Assembly: GCA_965215755.1 (NCBI GenBank)
Contig: OZ244119.1
Span: 4,712,001 to 4,776,000 of the forward strand
Reading direction: 5' to 3'
DNA from: Tectiglobus sp965215755
GTDB lineage: Bacteria > Pseudomonadota > Alphaproteobacteria > Rhizobiales > Hyphomicrobiaceae
Length of the DNA stretch: 64,000 nucleotides
Shown: positions 8,566 through 17,088 of the stretch, one piece after another
How the letters are laid out: every line of letters starts with the position of its first letter
Position numbering within the stretch: position 1 is the stretch's first letter
The notes under the pieces: generated by a model
Databases searched by the model: none
What the model was told of the DNA's origin: nothing
What the model saw: only the letters and a program-made list of their open reading frames with translations
Program-made: the position numbers and the translations under genes

Positions 8566-9243
8566 ATGAAGTTTTGGATCAGTACCGCCGCGCTCGCGCT
8601 TTCTGCGATTTTGACGGCCGCCCCTGTCCATGCCGGCTGCAACAGTAGTGCAGGCGCTGGTGTCGATTGGTCCGGTTGCCGAAAAGTCGCCAAGTACCTT
8701 GAGGACCGCGATCTCAGTGGTGCCAATCTCGAGCGTACGGATCTCGGTCGCACGAACATGACCAATGCCAATCTGACCAAGGCCAAGATGCGGAGAGCGA
8801 ACCTCTCGAAAACCATCCTGCGCCGGGCCGATCTCAGCGGGGCGAACCTCGAGAAGGCGATTGGCATGCGCACCTTTATGGACGGCGCCAAGCTCAAGTC
8901 CGCCAACCTAGTGAAGATTGAGCTTTTCCGGGCGCAACTGCAAGCCGCTGACCTGAGCGGTTCTGACCTGACGGGCGCCCAGCTCGGGCGGTCCAACCTC
9001 AGTGCCGCTAATCTCGATGGCGCGATTGCCAAGTATGCGAACCTCGCACGGACGGACCTGAGGCTGTCGTCACTTAAGGGCACCGACTTTACGCAGGCCT
9101 ATTTTTTCCGTACGCGCCTCGAAGGTGTTGATCTTTCGACCGTGAAAGGTCTCTCGCAGGTCCAACTGGACCTCGCCTGCGGAGATGAGAAAACAAAATT
9201 GCCGGCAGGATTGAACGCCGGATCGCAATGGCCCTGCGATTGA
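8566..9243 (+). CDS. exported pentapeptide-repeat protein
   Basis: A 225-residue protein with a clear signal peptide (MKFWISTAALALSAILTAAPVHA, cut near residue 23). It is followed from about residue 50 by tandem pentapeptide repeats of the A(N/D)LxX type (GANLE, RTDLG, RTNMT, NANLT and so on), which fold as a right-handed quadrilateral beta-helix. A C-terminal segment with two Cys (LDLACGDEK ... WPCD) could form a disulfide with the Cys pair just after the signal peptide. Pentapeptide proteins usually bind other proteins; the target here is unknown. The large antisense frame across the gene is an artefact of the repetitive codons. Confidence 0.9.
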   Translation: MKFWISTAALALSAILTAAPVHAGCNSSAGAGVDWSGCRKVAKYLEDRDLSGANLERTDLGRTNMTNANLTKAKMRRANLSKTILRRADLSGANLEKAIGMRTFMDGAKLKSANLVKIELFRAQLQAADLSGSDLTGAQLGRSNLSAANLDGAIAKYANLARTDLRLSSLKGTDFTQAYFFRTRLEGVDLSTVKGLSQVQLDLACGDEKTKLPAGLNAGSQWPCD

Positions 9244-9321
9244 CGATTGCTGGGTTACTGGTTGAGCTTGGCCGCGTCAGCGCCTATTCTTGGCGATGAC
9301 CTTTCAACACAGGCAGGGCCA

Positions 9322-10005
9322 ATGACGAAGAAATACCATCTGATCAGTTCGTTTACGTGACCTTGGGTACAGCGCGCCGTGATCCTAATGCGTGCCAAAC
9401 AAGTCGACTTCGAAGTAACCTATGTCAATCTGCGCGATAAGCCGGATTGGTTTTTAAAGATTTCCCCGCACGGCAAGGTGCCGGTGCTGCTCGTCGACGA
9501 TCAACCCTTGTTCGAATCGAATGCAATCGCCGAGTACCTCGATGAGGAAGTCTCTCCGCGCCTGCATCCCGATTGCGCCATTAAGCGCGCACGAAACCGG
9601 GCATGGACTGATTTTGTGCCGACGTTCTCTGCGGGGCTCAACGGCGTCACATATGCGAAATCCGGAGACAATCTGGATGATAAGCTGCAGGCCGCACGCA
9701 AGGTCCTCGACCGACTGGAAGAAGCCATCGGGCGCGAGCGCGACAACGATGGGCCCTACTTCAATGGCGAAGCCATTTGCTTGGTCGATGCTGCCTATGC
9801 CCCGTTCCTGCAGCGTTTCGCAATCGCAGATGCTGTCCTGAAGACGGGACTGCTCGATGACTACCCTTTGGTGCAACGCTGGGCACAGACATTGCTTGCC
9901 GATGAACGCATCACATCCGCGGTTCCGGACAACTTTCCCGAAGAGTTTCGTGCCAATCTCAAGCGCCGTGAAACGCGGGCCTGGGAGATGATGGCTGCGG
10001 CTTAG
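9322..10005 (+). CDS. glutathione S-transferase with in-frame TGA at the catalytic Cys: candidate selenoprotein
   Basis: Read from the ATG at 9322 (GGCAGGG upstream), the frame gives 227 codons with one internal TGA at 9358-9360, as codon 13. The translation around it is SSFT-U-PWVQRAVILMRAK. In related thioredoxin-fold GSTs this position is the Cys of a CP motif at the start of the glutathione-binding site. The rest is intact: cis-Pro segment GKVPVLLVDD, FESNAIAEYLDE, and an alpha-helical C-terminal domain ending WEMMAAA. The TGA is the only lesion in 228 codons, and a 6-bp hairpin of SECIS type follows it. It is either a selenocysteine enzyme, a recent nonsense mutation, or a sequencing error. 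Restart at GTG 9379 or ATG 9388 would give a protein without the active-site loop. Confidence 0.8.
9372..9395 (+). promoter_or_regulatory. candidate bacterial SECIS hairpin
   Basis: Arms GCGCGC (9372-9377) and GCGTGC (9390-9395) pair over 6 bp with one G-U, enclosing a 12-base loop that begins CGTG. The loop starts 17 bases after the TGA at 9358-9360. As I recall the published bacterial SECIS consensus, it asks for a short stem-loop downstream of the UGA, a small apical loop with a G in its first two positions, and about 16-37 bases of spacing. This hairpin meets all three. An alternative weaker fold pairs TTGGGT with ATCCTAA. Short GC-rich hairpins also occur by chance. Confidence 0.4.
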
Positions 10006-10120
10006 GGCGGAGCCGCGCAGGCGCTGTTCTTGGGGCGGTGCGGACACTGCTGACAGCGCGTCCTGTTGGTAGGTGCGGTTGGAAGTTGATCCGCCGCGCC
10101 TCCCGCGCCATATTTCCCGT

Positions 10121-12832
10121 ATGAGCAAGACCAAGTCAGCATCGACCAAAACGGCGCCGAAAAAGACCGCACCTGCCAAGGCAAAACCGGCCAAGAAGGC
10201 CGCCAAACCCAGACCCTCGCGCGGAAAATCCGGCAAACCAACGCCACCGCCGATGGAGACGGCTGCCGGCACGCCAAACGTCGGCGGCAAACAGCAGGCT
10301 GCAGGCGGGTTCGGTGAAGCGCCTCAGGCTGGCTTTGACACCGGCGCGTCTGCCCTGCTCCCGGCCCTGCGCAGTGTGGCACCACGGCCCGAGGATTTTT
10401 CACCATCGGCGGCACTCAATGCACTGCTGACGCGACCGGAAGAGCGCTCCGAAAACGCTCAACAAATGCTTGATCGGCAGCCGATGATCGCCAGCCATCC
10501 GCTGGTCGCCGGCACGTTGCCAGAATTCATGCCACACCGGCCTGACCGCCCCGACAAAAGTGAAGGCGGTGTATCACTTGACATTGTTTCTGAGTTCGAG
10601 CCGAAAGGAGATCAGCCACAGGCGATTGCCGAGCTCGTCGAAGGTATCAATGCCAGTGAACGCGACCAGGTTTTGCTTGGCGTAACAGGTTCCGGCAAGA
10701 CCTTCACGATGGCACACATCATCCGCGAGACCCAGCGCCCGGCACTGATACTGGCGCCGAACAAGACCCTCGCGGCACAGCTCTACGGCGAGTTCAAGAG
10801 CTTCTTTCCCGACAACGCCGTTGAGTACTTTGTGTCGTACTACGATTATTACCAGCCGGAAGCCTATGTTCCGCGCACAGATACCTATATTGAAAAAGAA
10901 GCCAGCATTAACGAGCAAATCGACCGGATGCGGCATGCTGCAACGCGTGCGCTGCTTGAGCGTGATGACGTGATTATTGTGGCTTCGGTTTCGTGCATTT
11001 ACGGTATCGGGTCAGTCGAGACCTACACGGCGATGACGTTTGCCGTGCAGGTCGGTGAGCAGATCTCACAACGGCAACTGCTGGCTGACCTCGTCGCCCT
11101 CCAGTACAAGCGCAATGATGGCAACTTCCACCGCGGCACGTTCCGCGTCCGTGGCGATACCGTCGAGTTGTTCCCCGCTCACCTTGAAGACCGCGCCTGG
11201 CGGATTTCGCTGTTTGGTGATGAGATCGAGAGTATTACGGAATTCGATCCATTGACCGGGCAGAAGACAGACGATCTCAAGCTCGTCAAAGTCTACGCCA
11301 ACTCCCACTACGTGACCCCGAAACCGACGCTCCAACAGGCGATAAAACAGATCAAGGAAGAGTTGCAGCAACGTCTGATCGAGTTGCATGGATCCGGCAA
11401 GCTGCTGGAAGCACAGCGCCTGGAACAGCGCACCTACTTCGATATGGAGATGATGGAGGCGACCGGGTCGTGCGCCGGAATTGAGAACTATTCGCGCTAT
11501 CTCACTGGCCGCAATCCCGGTGACCCACCGCCCACGTTGTTTGAATACTTGCCGGACAACGCACTGGTGTTTGCTGATGAAAGCCATGTCTCCGTACCAC
11601 AGATCGGCGGCATGTTTCGCGGCGACTACCGGCGCAAGGCGACGCTTGCGGAGTATGGCTTTCGACTGCCGTCGTGCCTCGACAACCGGCCCCTGCGTTT
11701 TGAAGAATGGGACGTTATGCGGCCTCAGACGGTTTATGTCTCAGCCACGCCCGGTGATTGGGAATTGGAGCAAACCGGCGGCACATTCGTCGAACAAGTC
11801 ATTCGCCCAACCGGTCTGACAGATCCCCAGGTTGAGATCCGACCGGCAAAGACACAAGTCGATGATCTGATTGACGAAGTCCACCAGGTCACGAAAGCAG
11901 GTTACCGCACCCTCGTCACGGTCCTGACCAAGCGCATGGCAGAAGACCTGACTGAGTATATGCACGAACAGGGCATTCGGGTTCGCTACATGCATTCTGA
12001 TATTGATACGCTTGAGCGGATCGAGATTATCCGGGACCTGCGGCTTGGTGCCTTCGATGTCCTGATCGGGATCAACCTTCTTCGCGAAGGCCTCGACATC
12101 CCCGAATGTGGTCTGGTCGCAATCCTCGATGCGGACAAGGAAGGCTTCCTTAGATCCGAAACATCGCTTATCCAGACGATCGGGCGCGCCGCCCGGAACG
12201 TTGATGGCAAGGTGCTGCTCTATGCTGACAATATGACCGGCTCAATGGAACGCGCCATTGCCGAGACTGACCGCCGGCGTGAGAAGCAAGTCGCTTGGAA
12301 CGAAGCCAACGGGATCACTCCGGAAAGCGTACGCAAGTCGATCGGTGATGTCATGGCCAGCATCTATGAGCAAGACCGCGTCACCGTCGATGCGGGACTT
12401 GCAGAAGGTGATGGTGCTGCACCACTGATTGGGCACAACCTCAAAGCCATCATTGAAGATCTTGAGAAGAGGATGAAAGAAGCCGCTGCGGACCTTGAGT
12501 TCGAAGAGGCAGCCCGGTTGCGCGATGAAGTTAAGCGTCTACGTGAAACGGAACTCGCGGTGGCAAATGATCCTCTTGCTGAGCAGGCCGCGATTGAGAA
12601 CCTAGCTGGCAGTTATGCTGGTCAGCGCAAGTATGGCGCAGCCGGCAATCAGCCGAAAACCAAATCCGTATCGCGCCCACGCAAGCCCCAGCCAGGCGAA
12701 ATGGGACCTGGATCGGAACGAACTGTTCCACTTCGCGATGTCGCTAAACCCGCAAAGACCATCGATGTTCCAGGTGGCGAAGTCAAAAAACGCCGTGGTC
12801 GACCACGCAAGACAGGGCGGCCCGGTGCCTAA
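10121..12832 (+). CDS. uvrB: UvrABC excision nuclease subunit B
   Basis: A 903-residue UvrB, the damage-verifying helicase-like subunit of nucleotide excision repair. The conserved core begins near residue 154 (FEPKGDQPQAI). Walker A is GVTGSGKTF at about 187-195, followed by the beta-hairpin region (YYDYYQPEAYVP), the DESH Walker B box (FADESHVS), helicase motifs V/VI (LLREGLDIPE, QTIGRAARN) and a C-terminal UVR motif (EDLEKRMKEAA...ARLRDEV). The first 150 residues form a Lys/Ala/Pro-rich disordered extension, and the last 80 end in the AT-hook-like KKRRGRPRK; E. coli UvrB has neither. I chose ATG 10121 (MSKTKSA) over an upstream GTG at 10073. Confidence 0.96.
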   Translation: MSKTKSASTKTAPKKTAPAKAKPAKKAAKPRPSRGKSGKPTPPPMETAAGTPNVGGKQQAAGGFGEAPQAGFDTGASALLPALRSVAPRPEDFSPSAALNALLTRPEERSENAQQMLDRQPMIASHPLVAGTLPEFMPHRPDRPDKSEGGVSLDIVSEFEPKGDQPQAIAELVEGINASERDQVLLGVTGSGKTFTMAHIIRETQRPALILAPNKTLAAQLYGEFKSFFPDNAVEYFVSYYDYYQPEAYVPRTDTYIEKEASINEQIDRMRHAATRALLERDDVIIVASVSCIYGIGSVETYTAMTFAVQVGEQISQRQLLADLVALQYKRNDGNFHRGTFRVRGDTVELFPAHLEDRAWRISLFGDEIESITEFDPLTGQKTDDLKLVKVYANSHYVTPKPTLQQAIKQIKEELQQRLIELHGSGKLLEAQRLEQRTYFDMEMMEATGSCAGIENYSRYLTGRNPGDPPPTLFEYLPDNALVFADESHVSVPQIGGMFRGDYRRKATLAEYGFRLPSCLDNRPLRFEEWDVMRPQTVYVSATPGDWELEQTGGTFVEQVIRPTGLTDPQVEIRPAKTQVDDLIDEVHQVTKAGYRTLVTVLTKRMAEDLTEYMHEQGIRVRYMHSDIDTLERIEIIRDLRLGAFDVLIGINLLREGLDIPECGLVAILDADKEGFLRSETSLIQTIGRAARNVDGKVLLYADNMTGSMERAIAETDRRREKQVAWNEANGITPESVRKSIGDVMASIYEQDRVTVDAGLAEGDGAAPLIGHNLKAIIEDLEKRMKEAAADLEFEEAARLRDEVKRLRETELAVANDPLAEQAAIENLAGSYAGQRKYGAAGNQPKTKSVSRPRKPQPGEMGPGSERTVPLRDVAKPAKTIDVPGGEVKKRRGRPRKTGRPGA

Positions 12833-12880
12833 GTTCCATGACCAGCGGCACATTTCAGCTCTGACCGATCGGAACAAGAC

Positions 12881-13756
12881 GTGACCGGTGTTTTATGGGG
12901 CCTGCTTGGTGCGACGTTCATCGGCACGTCGGATTGCGTGGCCCGCGTTACCGCCCAGCGGGTCTCGATGTCGGTTCTTCTCTTTGCCGTCATGGGCCTG
13001 TCGACAGTCGTGTTGACGGGCTGGATGGCACTGACGGGCAACTGGCCCGCGTGGAGTGCCTATGGCTGGGCGACATCGGCCGTTTCCGGCCTGTTGAATC
13101 TGCTGGCGTTGTTTTTTCTCTACACGGCCTTGGCACGCGGCCCTGTCTCGGTTGCCTCAACCGCTGCATCGTCTTTCTCGGTTGTTCTCGTGGCGATCAA
13201 CGCCCTCGCTGGTCAGCCCTTTGTCTGGCAACAATTGCTCGCGATAGCGATTGTCTTCATTGGAATTGCAATGCTGGCGCGCCGTGGCCGGAGTGGCGAG
13301 GCCCACGACGCACAGCATCTTCGGCTCACGGCTCTGTTCGGTTTGGCTGCGGCCATCGTCATCGCTGGCCGTATGTTTCTCGCGCAGGAAGCCGGCGATG
13401 TTCTGGGCTCGATGCAGGCACTCTATCTCAATCGGATTTTTGCACTTGTGGGCGTTGCCGGCCTTTTCATCTACGAGAGTAGCCAACAGCGCACCCGTGT
13501 TTGGCCCTCGACTGGCGCAATGATCTGGCTGGTTACATTGCAGGCCCTGTTGGAAACCCTGGCCCTCGGTAGCTTCCTGATTGGCTCCGACGTCGGCGAT
13601 CGTATTGGCGCCTCGATCGGATTTGCATCCTTTGCCGCTGTGACGGCACTCACGGCCTGGATATGGCTTGGTGAGCCGATTGGATTGCGCCGTGGATTTT
13701 GGATGATTTGGGTCGCTATCGGCATAATCTGCGCGATTCTATCATCACCCTTATGA
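12881..13756 (+). CDS. DMT-family transporter (EamA)
   Basis: A 291-residue inner-membrane protein with about ten hydrophobic segments and a GTG start (MTGVLWGLLGATFIGTSD). The pattern of an EamA pair is visible: first half ending AIVFIGIAMLARRG, second half starting LTALFGLAAAIVIAG and closing with WIWLGEPIGLRRGFWMIWVAIGI. It is probably an exporter of small metabolites, with unknown substrate. It begins about 50 bases after uvrB on the same strand and may be read through from it, without a functional link. It differs strongly from the DMT protein at 7.5 kb. Confidence 0.82.
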   Translation: MTGVLWGLLGATFIGTSDCVARVTAQRVSMSVLLFAVMGLSTVVLTGWMALTGNWPAWSAYGWATSAVSGLLNLLALFFLYTALARGPVSVASTAASSFSVVLVAINALAGQPFVWQQLLAIAIVFIGIAMLARRGRSGEAHDAQHLRLTALFGLAAAIVIAGRMFLAQEAGDVLGSMQALYLNRIFALVGVAGLFIYESSQQRTRVWPSTGAMIWLVTLQALLETLALGSFLIGSDVGDRIGASIGFASFAAVTALTAWIWLGEPIGLRRGFWMIWVAIGIICAILSSPL

Positions 13757-13952
13757 TTGCAGTACTGATTATCTTACAACAAGCCCAAAAATCAACCTCG
13801 AGTGATGATTTGTGCGCGACTGACGCAATTGGATAGCCTAAGCTATTCATGTCTTGAGTACATTTGTGAGCATGCAGATTTCTATCGGTTGAGTATTAGG
13901 GGCTGTGCAAGCGCTTGCATACGGTTGAGTAACCAGCGAGGGGTCGTTGATC

Positions 13953-14447
13953 ATGGTGGAGGAAAGTCATTATTTAGATCTTGGCGATCGTATTCAGAAA
14001 GTTACTGGATTTGTTCGCTCCTGGTCCAATAAAGATGTCGAAGGATGCCTCGATTACGTGACACCGGCAGTCAGGTATTCCGACAACATCGGCGATCATG
14101 GCGCGTCGTATAAAGGCGTATGGCACGGCAAAGATGAGCTGCGTCAGATCATGACTGTGGTGGCCAGACACTGGACCAGCATTTCGATGGAGCCTCGGCA
14201 TTTCAGACCGCGTATCGAGGATCCGGCTCTTATTCAATGCCGAGTTGAGTTCGTTGTCCTGCACAAGGAAAGCCGTGAGTTCCTGTTTGGCAACAATCGC
14301 CTCGTGACTCGGCTTGAAGGGGGATTGATTTCAGAGATCCAGATCTTCCACGATGCGCCGATGTTCCACGCTTTTCTTCGCCTGATTGGCTCTCAGACAC
14401 AGATCAAGAACCGCGCCCGCGGGCAGTTCGCACAACAGGCTGTGTGA
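13953..14447 (+). CDS. SnoaL/NTF2-like domain protein
   Basis: A 164-residue cytoplasmic protein whose layout matches the cone-shaped NTF2-like fold. An N-terminal helix (IQKVTGFVRSWSNKDVEGCLDYV) is followed by the typical VWHGKDELRQIM segment and a curved beta-sheet with charged pocket residues (QCRVEFVVLHKESREFLF, GLISEIQIFHDAPMF). Family members include ketosteroid-isomerase-like enzymes and non-enzymatic ligand-binding proteins; the substrate is unknown. I chose ATG 13953 because GCGAGGGG lies about 9 bases upstream, over a TTG two codons earlier. Confidence 0.7.
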   Translation: MVEESHYLDLGDRIQKVTGFVRSWSNKDVEGCLDYVTPAVRYSDNIGDHGASYKGVWHGKDELRQIMTVVARHWTSISMEPRHFRPRIEDPALIQCRVEFVVLHKESREFLFGNNRLVTRLEGGLISEIQIFHDAPMFHAFLRLIGSQTQIKNRARGQFAQQAV

Positions 14448-14526
14448 AGCTGGGAAGTCCTTGCCGGTTTCTTGTTTCTCAGGATGCCAGGACGGTTTGC
14501 GGTGCCGCTCTTCGAGCGGTTCCGTA

Positions 14527-14880
14527 TCAAGGGCGCCGGATGATCCGCACCAACATCCATGCGATGAAGCGGATAATGGCGCCAACAACCAGACCGACTA
14601 GCAACAGTAACATGGCCTTGGGTCCAAGCTCACCCAGGATGGTCGCATAGGCCCGATTCGCCAACTCGGGCATCCAAAACTCCATCCAACTGATGGCAGT
14701 GTCGAGAATTCCTTTGGATAACTTGACCAACCAGCCAAAGGTCTCAAGATCGTACAAAGCTAGATAAACATAGGTCATGATCGCCAGGGCCAGCTCCAGG
14801 ACAACCATACCGGCAAACCTGACCAGCGCTAAAAGCGTACTTACGATGACTGAAGCCACGCCATTGTTATTGCTTTGCAT
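14527..14880 (-). CDS. hypothetical inner-membrane protein
   Basis: A 117-residue protein with two strongly hydrophobic stretches (about residues 9-45 and 88-112), so two to three membrane helices, and a basic C-terminus (VRIIRRP). The ATG at 14880 follows GGGGGAA at suitable spacing. No family recognised. It stands alone, convergent with the NTF2-like gene and divergent from pgsA. Confidence 0.65.
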   Translation of the reverse strand: MQSNNNGVASVIVSTLLALVRFAGMVVLELALAIMTYVYLALYDLETFGWLVKLSKGILDTAISWMEFWMPELANRAYATILGELGPKAMLLLLVGLVVGAIIRFIAWMLVRIIRRP

Positions 14881-15130
14881 TTTGGTTCCCCCGTGCCGAC
14901 AAGCGTAGTATTGAGCATAAGTAGCTAGCAGCGGCAGATGTCATATATACGGCAGATCCAAAGGCACCGGACCGCTGTGTGCAACTCAACTTGCGTCCCC
15001 TATGTGCGCGATTTTCAATGGGATGCATGCATTTGACGTTCACTTTGGGCGTGACCAGCTTGACGTATGGAGCAAGTGTGAAAGCACAACGCATTGACCT
15101 TTTTAGGCTTTATGGTGATAGCTTGAGGTC

Positions 15131-15718
15131 ATGACAGACACGACCATTCATAGCAGGCCATTTAGCATTCCGAATATGCTGACCATCGGTCGTGTTTTCG
15201 CCGTGCCGCTCCTGGTTTGTGCGCTCTATTTCATCGAAGGAAATACGGGGCGCTGGATTGCTTTCGGCATCTTTATCGTTGCTGCTGCATCAGATTTTCT
15301 TGATGGCTACCTGGCACGTGCCTGGCAGCAACAGTCAGCTTTTGGGAAGATGCTCGATCCCATTGCGGACAAGCTGCTGGTGGGCGCCAGCGTGCTCATG
15401 CTTGTCCATGACGGAACCATGTCTGGGACATCGATCTGGGCGGCCCTGATCATCCTGTGCCGGGAGATCCTGGTATCAGGTCTCCGTGAATTTCTGGCAG
15501 AGCTCCAAGTCAAGTTGCATGTGACGTGGTTATCCAAGTGGAAGACCATCCTTCAGTTGATCGCGATCGGTCTGCTCATCATCGGACCTGCGATTGAAGC
15601 ATCAGTCCCAGGCATCGATCATCTCGGCTTGACGTTGCTCTGGTGTGCAGCCGTTATTACATTGTGGACAGGTTACGGATACACAGTCGCGGCAGTCTCC
15701 GAGGCTATGCGCCGTTAG
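15131..15718 (+). CDS. pgsA: CDP-diacylglycerol--glycerol-3-phosphate 3-phosphatidyltransferase
   Basis: A 195-residue CDP-alcohol phosphatidyltransferase. It makes phosphatidylglycerophosphate from CDP-diacylglycerol and glycerol-3-phosphate at the inner membrane, the committed step to phosphatidylglycerol and cardiolipin. The family signature DG-x2-AR-x8-G-x3-D-x3-D is present as DFLDGYLARAWQQQ followed by FGKMLDPIADK. About five hydrophobic helices and the early NMLTIGRVFAVP segment agree with PgsA. It lies directly upstream of moaD and moaE (about 50 bases), an arrangement common in alphaproteobacteria, so the three are probably an operon. Confidence 0.93.
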   Translation: MTDTTIHSRPFSIPNMLTIGRVFAVPLLVCALYFIEGNTGRWIAFGIFIVAAASDFLDGYLARAWQQQSAFGKMLDPIADKLLVGASVLMLVHDGTMSGTSIWAALIILCREILVSGLREFLAELQVKLHVTWLSKWKTILQLIAIGLLIIGPAIEASVPGIDHLGLTLLWCAAVITLWTGYGYTVAAVSEAMRR

Positions 15719-15769
15719 GCGGAAGCGCTGTTCTGCCACCGGATTCACTCGATGCTGCAGGAGCTGAAC

Positions 15770-16030
15770 TTGGCCGACGTCAAATTGCTTTATTTTGCCT
15801 GGGTGCGCGAAAAGGTTGGCCGCGGCGACGAAGCAATTGAGCTTCCAAGCGAAGCTTCGACGGTTGCCGACCTCATTCAATGGCTGCGTCAGAAAGGCCC
15901 GGAATACGAGGCCGCATTCGAGAATGAACGAGCAATCCGCGTGGCCATCAATCAACAACATGTTGAGCATGATGCCAAACTCAGTGGTGCCAGGGAGATC
16001 GCATTCTTTCCTCCTGTAACGGGAGGTTGA
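15770..16030 (+). CDS. moaD: molybdopterin synthase small subunit
   Basis: A ubiquitin-like sulfur carrier for molybdenum-cofactor synthesis. The C-terminal Gly-Gly (PPVTGG), which becomes the thiocarboxylate, is present. LLYFAWVREKVG matches the MoaD N-terminus. I prefer the TTG at 15770 (MADVKLLYF, 86 residues), which has AGGAG 7 bases upstream, to the in-frame ATG at 15752. The stop codon is 4 bases before moaE, whose ribosome-binding site GGGAGG overlaps the moaD end, so the two subunits are tightly coupled. Confidence 0.92.
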   Translation: MADVKLLYFAWVREKVGRGDEAIELPSEASTVADLIQWLRQKGPEYEAAFENERAIRVAINQQHVEHDAKLSGAREIAFFPPVTGG

Positions 16031-16034
16031 AGCT

Positions 16035-16493
16035 TTGTCGGTTCACGTTCAGAAAGCCGACTTTGATGTTGGCGCCGCTATTTCCGATCTAACTGGTGGC
16101 CGGACCGATATCGGTGCCATCGTGACATTCACCGGCACGGTCCGAGGTGAAGCTAAAGGCAAACCAATTACCACGATGAGCCTTGAGCATTATCCAGGCA
16201 TGACGGAACGAGAGCTGGAGCGGGTAGAGGCCGAGGCTCATGCGCGCTGGCCGCTGACCGGTTCCCTCATAGTGCACCGCTACGGTGAGCTCAGACCCGG
16301 CGACAATATCGTGCTTGTTGTGACGGCGTCCGCTCATCGCCAGGCAGCCTTCGACGCTGCGCAGTTTCTAATGGACTACTTGAAGACAAGCGCACCGTTC
16401 TGGAAGAAGGAAGCGGGTGCTGACGGTCAAGGTGATTGGGTCGACGCACGCGAAAGCGATAGCGACGCACTGGAGCGATGGAAGCAGCTCTGA
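16035..16493 (+). CDS. moaE: molybdopterin synthase catalytic subunit
   Basis: A 152-residue large subunit of molybdopterin synthase, which receives sulfur from the MoaD thiocarboxylate to convert precursor Z (cPMP) to molybdopterin. Conserved segments are GAIVTFTGTVRGE, SLEHYPGMTERELE, VHRYGELRPGDNIVLV and APFWKKE, which contains the active-site Lys pair. The TTG start at 16035 is supported by GGGAGG inside the end of moaD. It is followed by convergent gntK. Confidence 0.94.
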   Translation: MSVHVQKADFDVGAAISDLTGGRTDIGAIVTFTGTVRGEAKGKPITTMSLEHYPGMTERELERVEAEAHARWPLTGSLIVHRYGELRPGDNIVLVVTASAHRQAAFDAAQFLMDYLKTSAPFWKKEAGADGQGDWVDARESDSDALERWKQL

Positions 16494-16523
16494 TCACGCG
16501 CTTTGCAGACCACGTGTCAGCTA

Positions 16524-17072
16524 TCAGACTTGGATGTCATCCATCTGCGCAAAAGATGCGAGAATAGCCTCAGCGATGCGGCGTGGTGTTGTATCGATTG
16601 GAACGACGATCGGATGCTCATCACTGGATGGCTCTTCAAGGGTCGCAAACTGGCTATCCAGCAATACAGTCGGCATGAAGTGGCCTTCGCGCAATGACAT
16701 ACGCCGGCCGATCGTCTCTTTGCTCCCCGACAGATAGACCAACCTGACGTCCGAGCGGCCTGTCAACAGGCGATCGCGATAGACCTTCTTGAGCGCTGAG
16801 CACGATACAATCCCACGCTGGTCTTGCATGCGTCTTTCGTCGATCCATGCAGCAATGGCGTCTAACCATGGCCAACGATCGTCGTCGTTCAGCGCTTCGC
16901 CACGGCTCATCTTGTCGATATTCGCTTGAGGATGAAAGTCGTCGGCATCCCGATAAGGCCAGCTAAATTCCTGGGCCAACGTCTCACCCAGCGTACTCTT
17001 GCCCGAGCCCGCCACTCCCATCAGCAGGATCACGCGCAGCGATGGCGGCGTATAGAATGGTTGCCGCTCCAA
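16524..17072 (-). CDS. gntK: gluconokinase
   Basis: A 182-residue P-loop kinase that phosphorylates gluconate to 6-phosphogluconate. Walker A is GVAGSGKST (about 19-27). The family segments DADDFHPQANIDKMSRGEALNDDDRWPWL, CSALKKVYRDRLR-like SCSALKKVYRDRL and LREGHFMPTVLLDSQFATLE are all visible. It is encoded 16 bases downstream of the 6-phosphogluconate dehydrogenase gene on the same strand, so the two successive steps of gluconate use are cotranscribed. Confidence 0.94.
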   Translation of the reverse strand: MERQPFYTPPSLRVILLMGVAGSGKSTLGETLAQEFSWPYRDADDFHPQANIDKMSRGEALNDDDRWPWLDAIAAWIDERRMQDQRGIVSCSALKKVYRDRLLTGRSDVRLVYLSGSKETIGRRMSLREGHFMPTVLLDSQFATLEEPSSDEHPIVVPIDTTPRRIAEAILASFAQMDDIQV

Positions 17073-17088
17073 AGGTGCCTACTCCAAT

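Noticed and set aside
8466..9083. 205-codon antisense frame across the pentapeptide-repeat gene
   Set aside because: The Leu/Arg/Ala periodicity mirrors the repeat codons of the sense gene, which has a signal peptide and a recognised fold.
9379..10005. Starting the glutathione S-transferase at the GTG at 9379
   Set aside because: This would remove the N-terminal beta-strand and active-site loop, which are encoded in frame upstream of the TGA with a ribosome-binding site.
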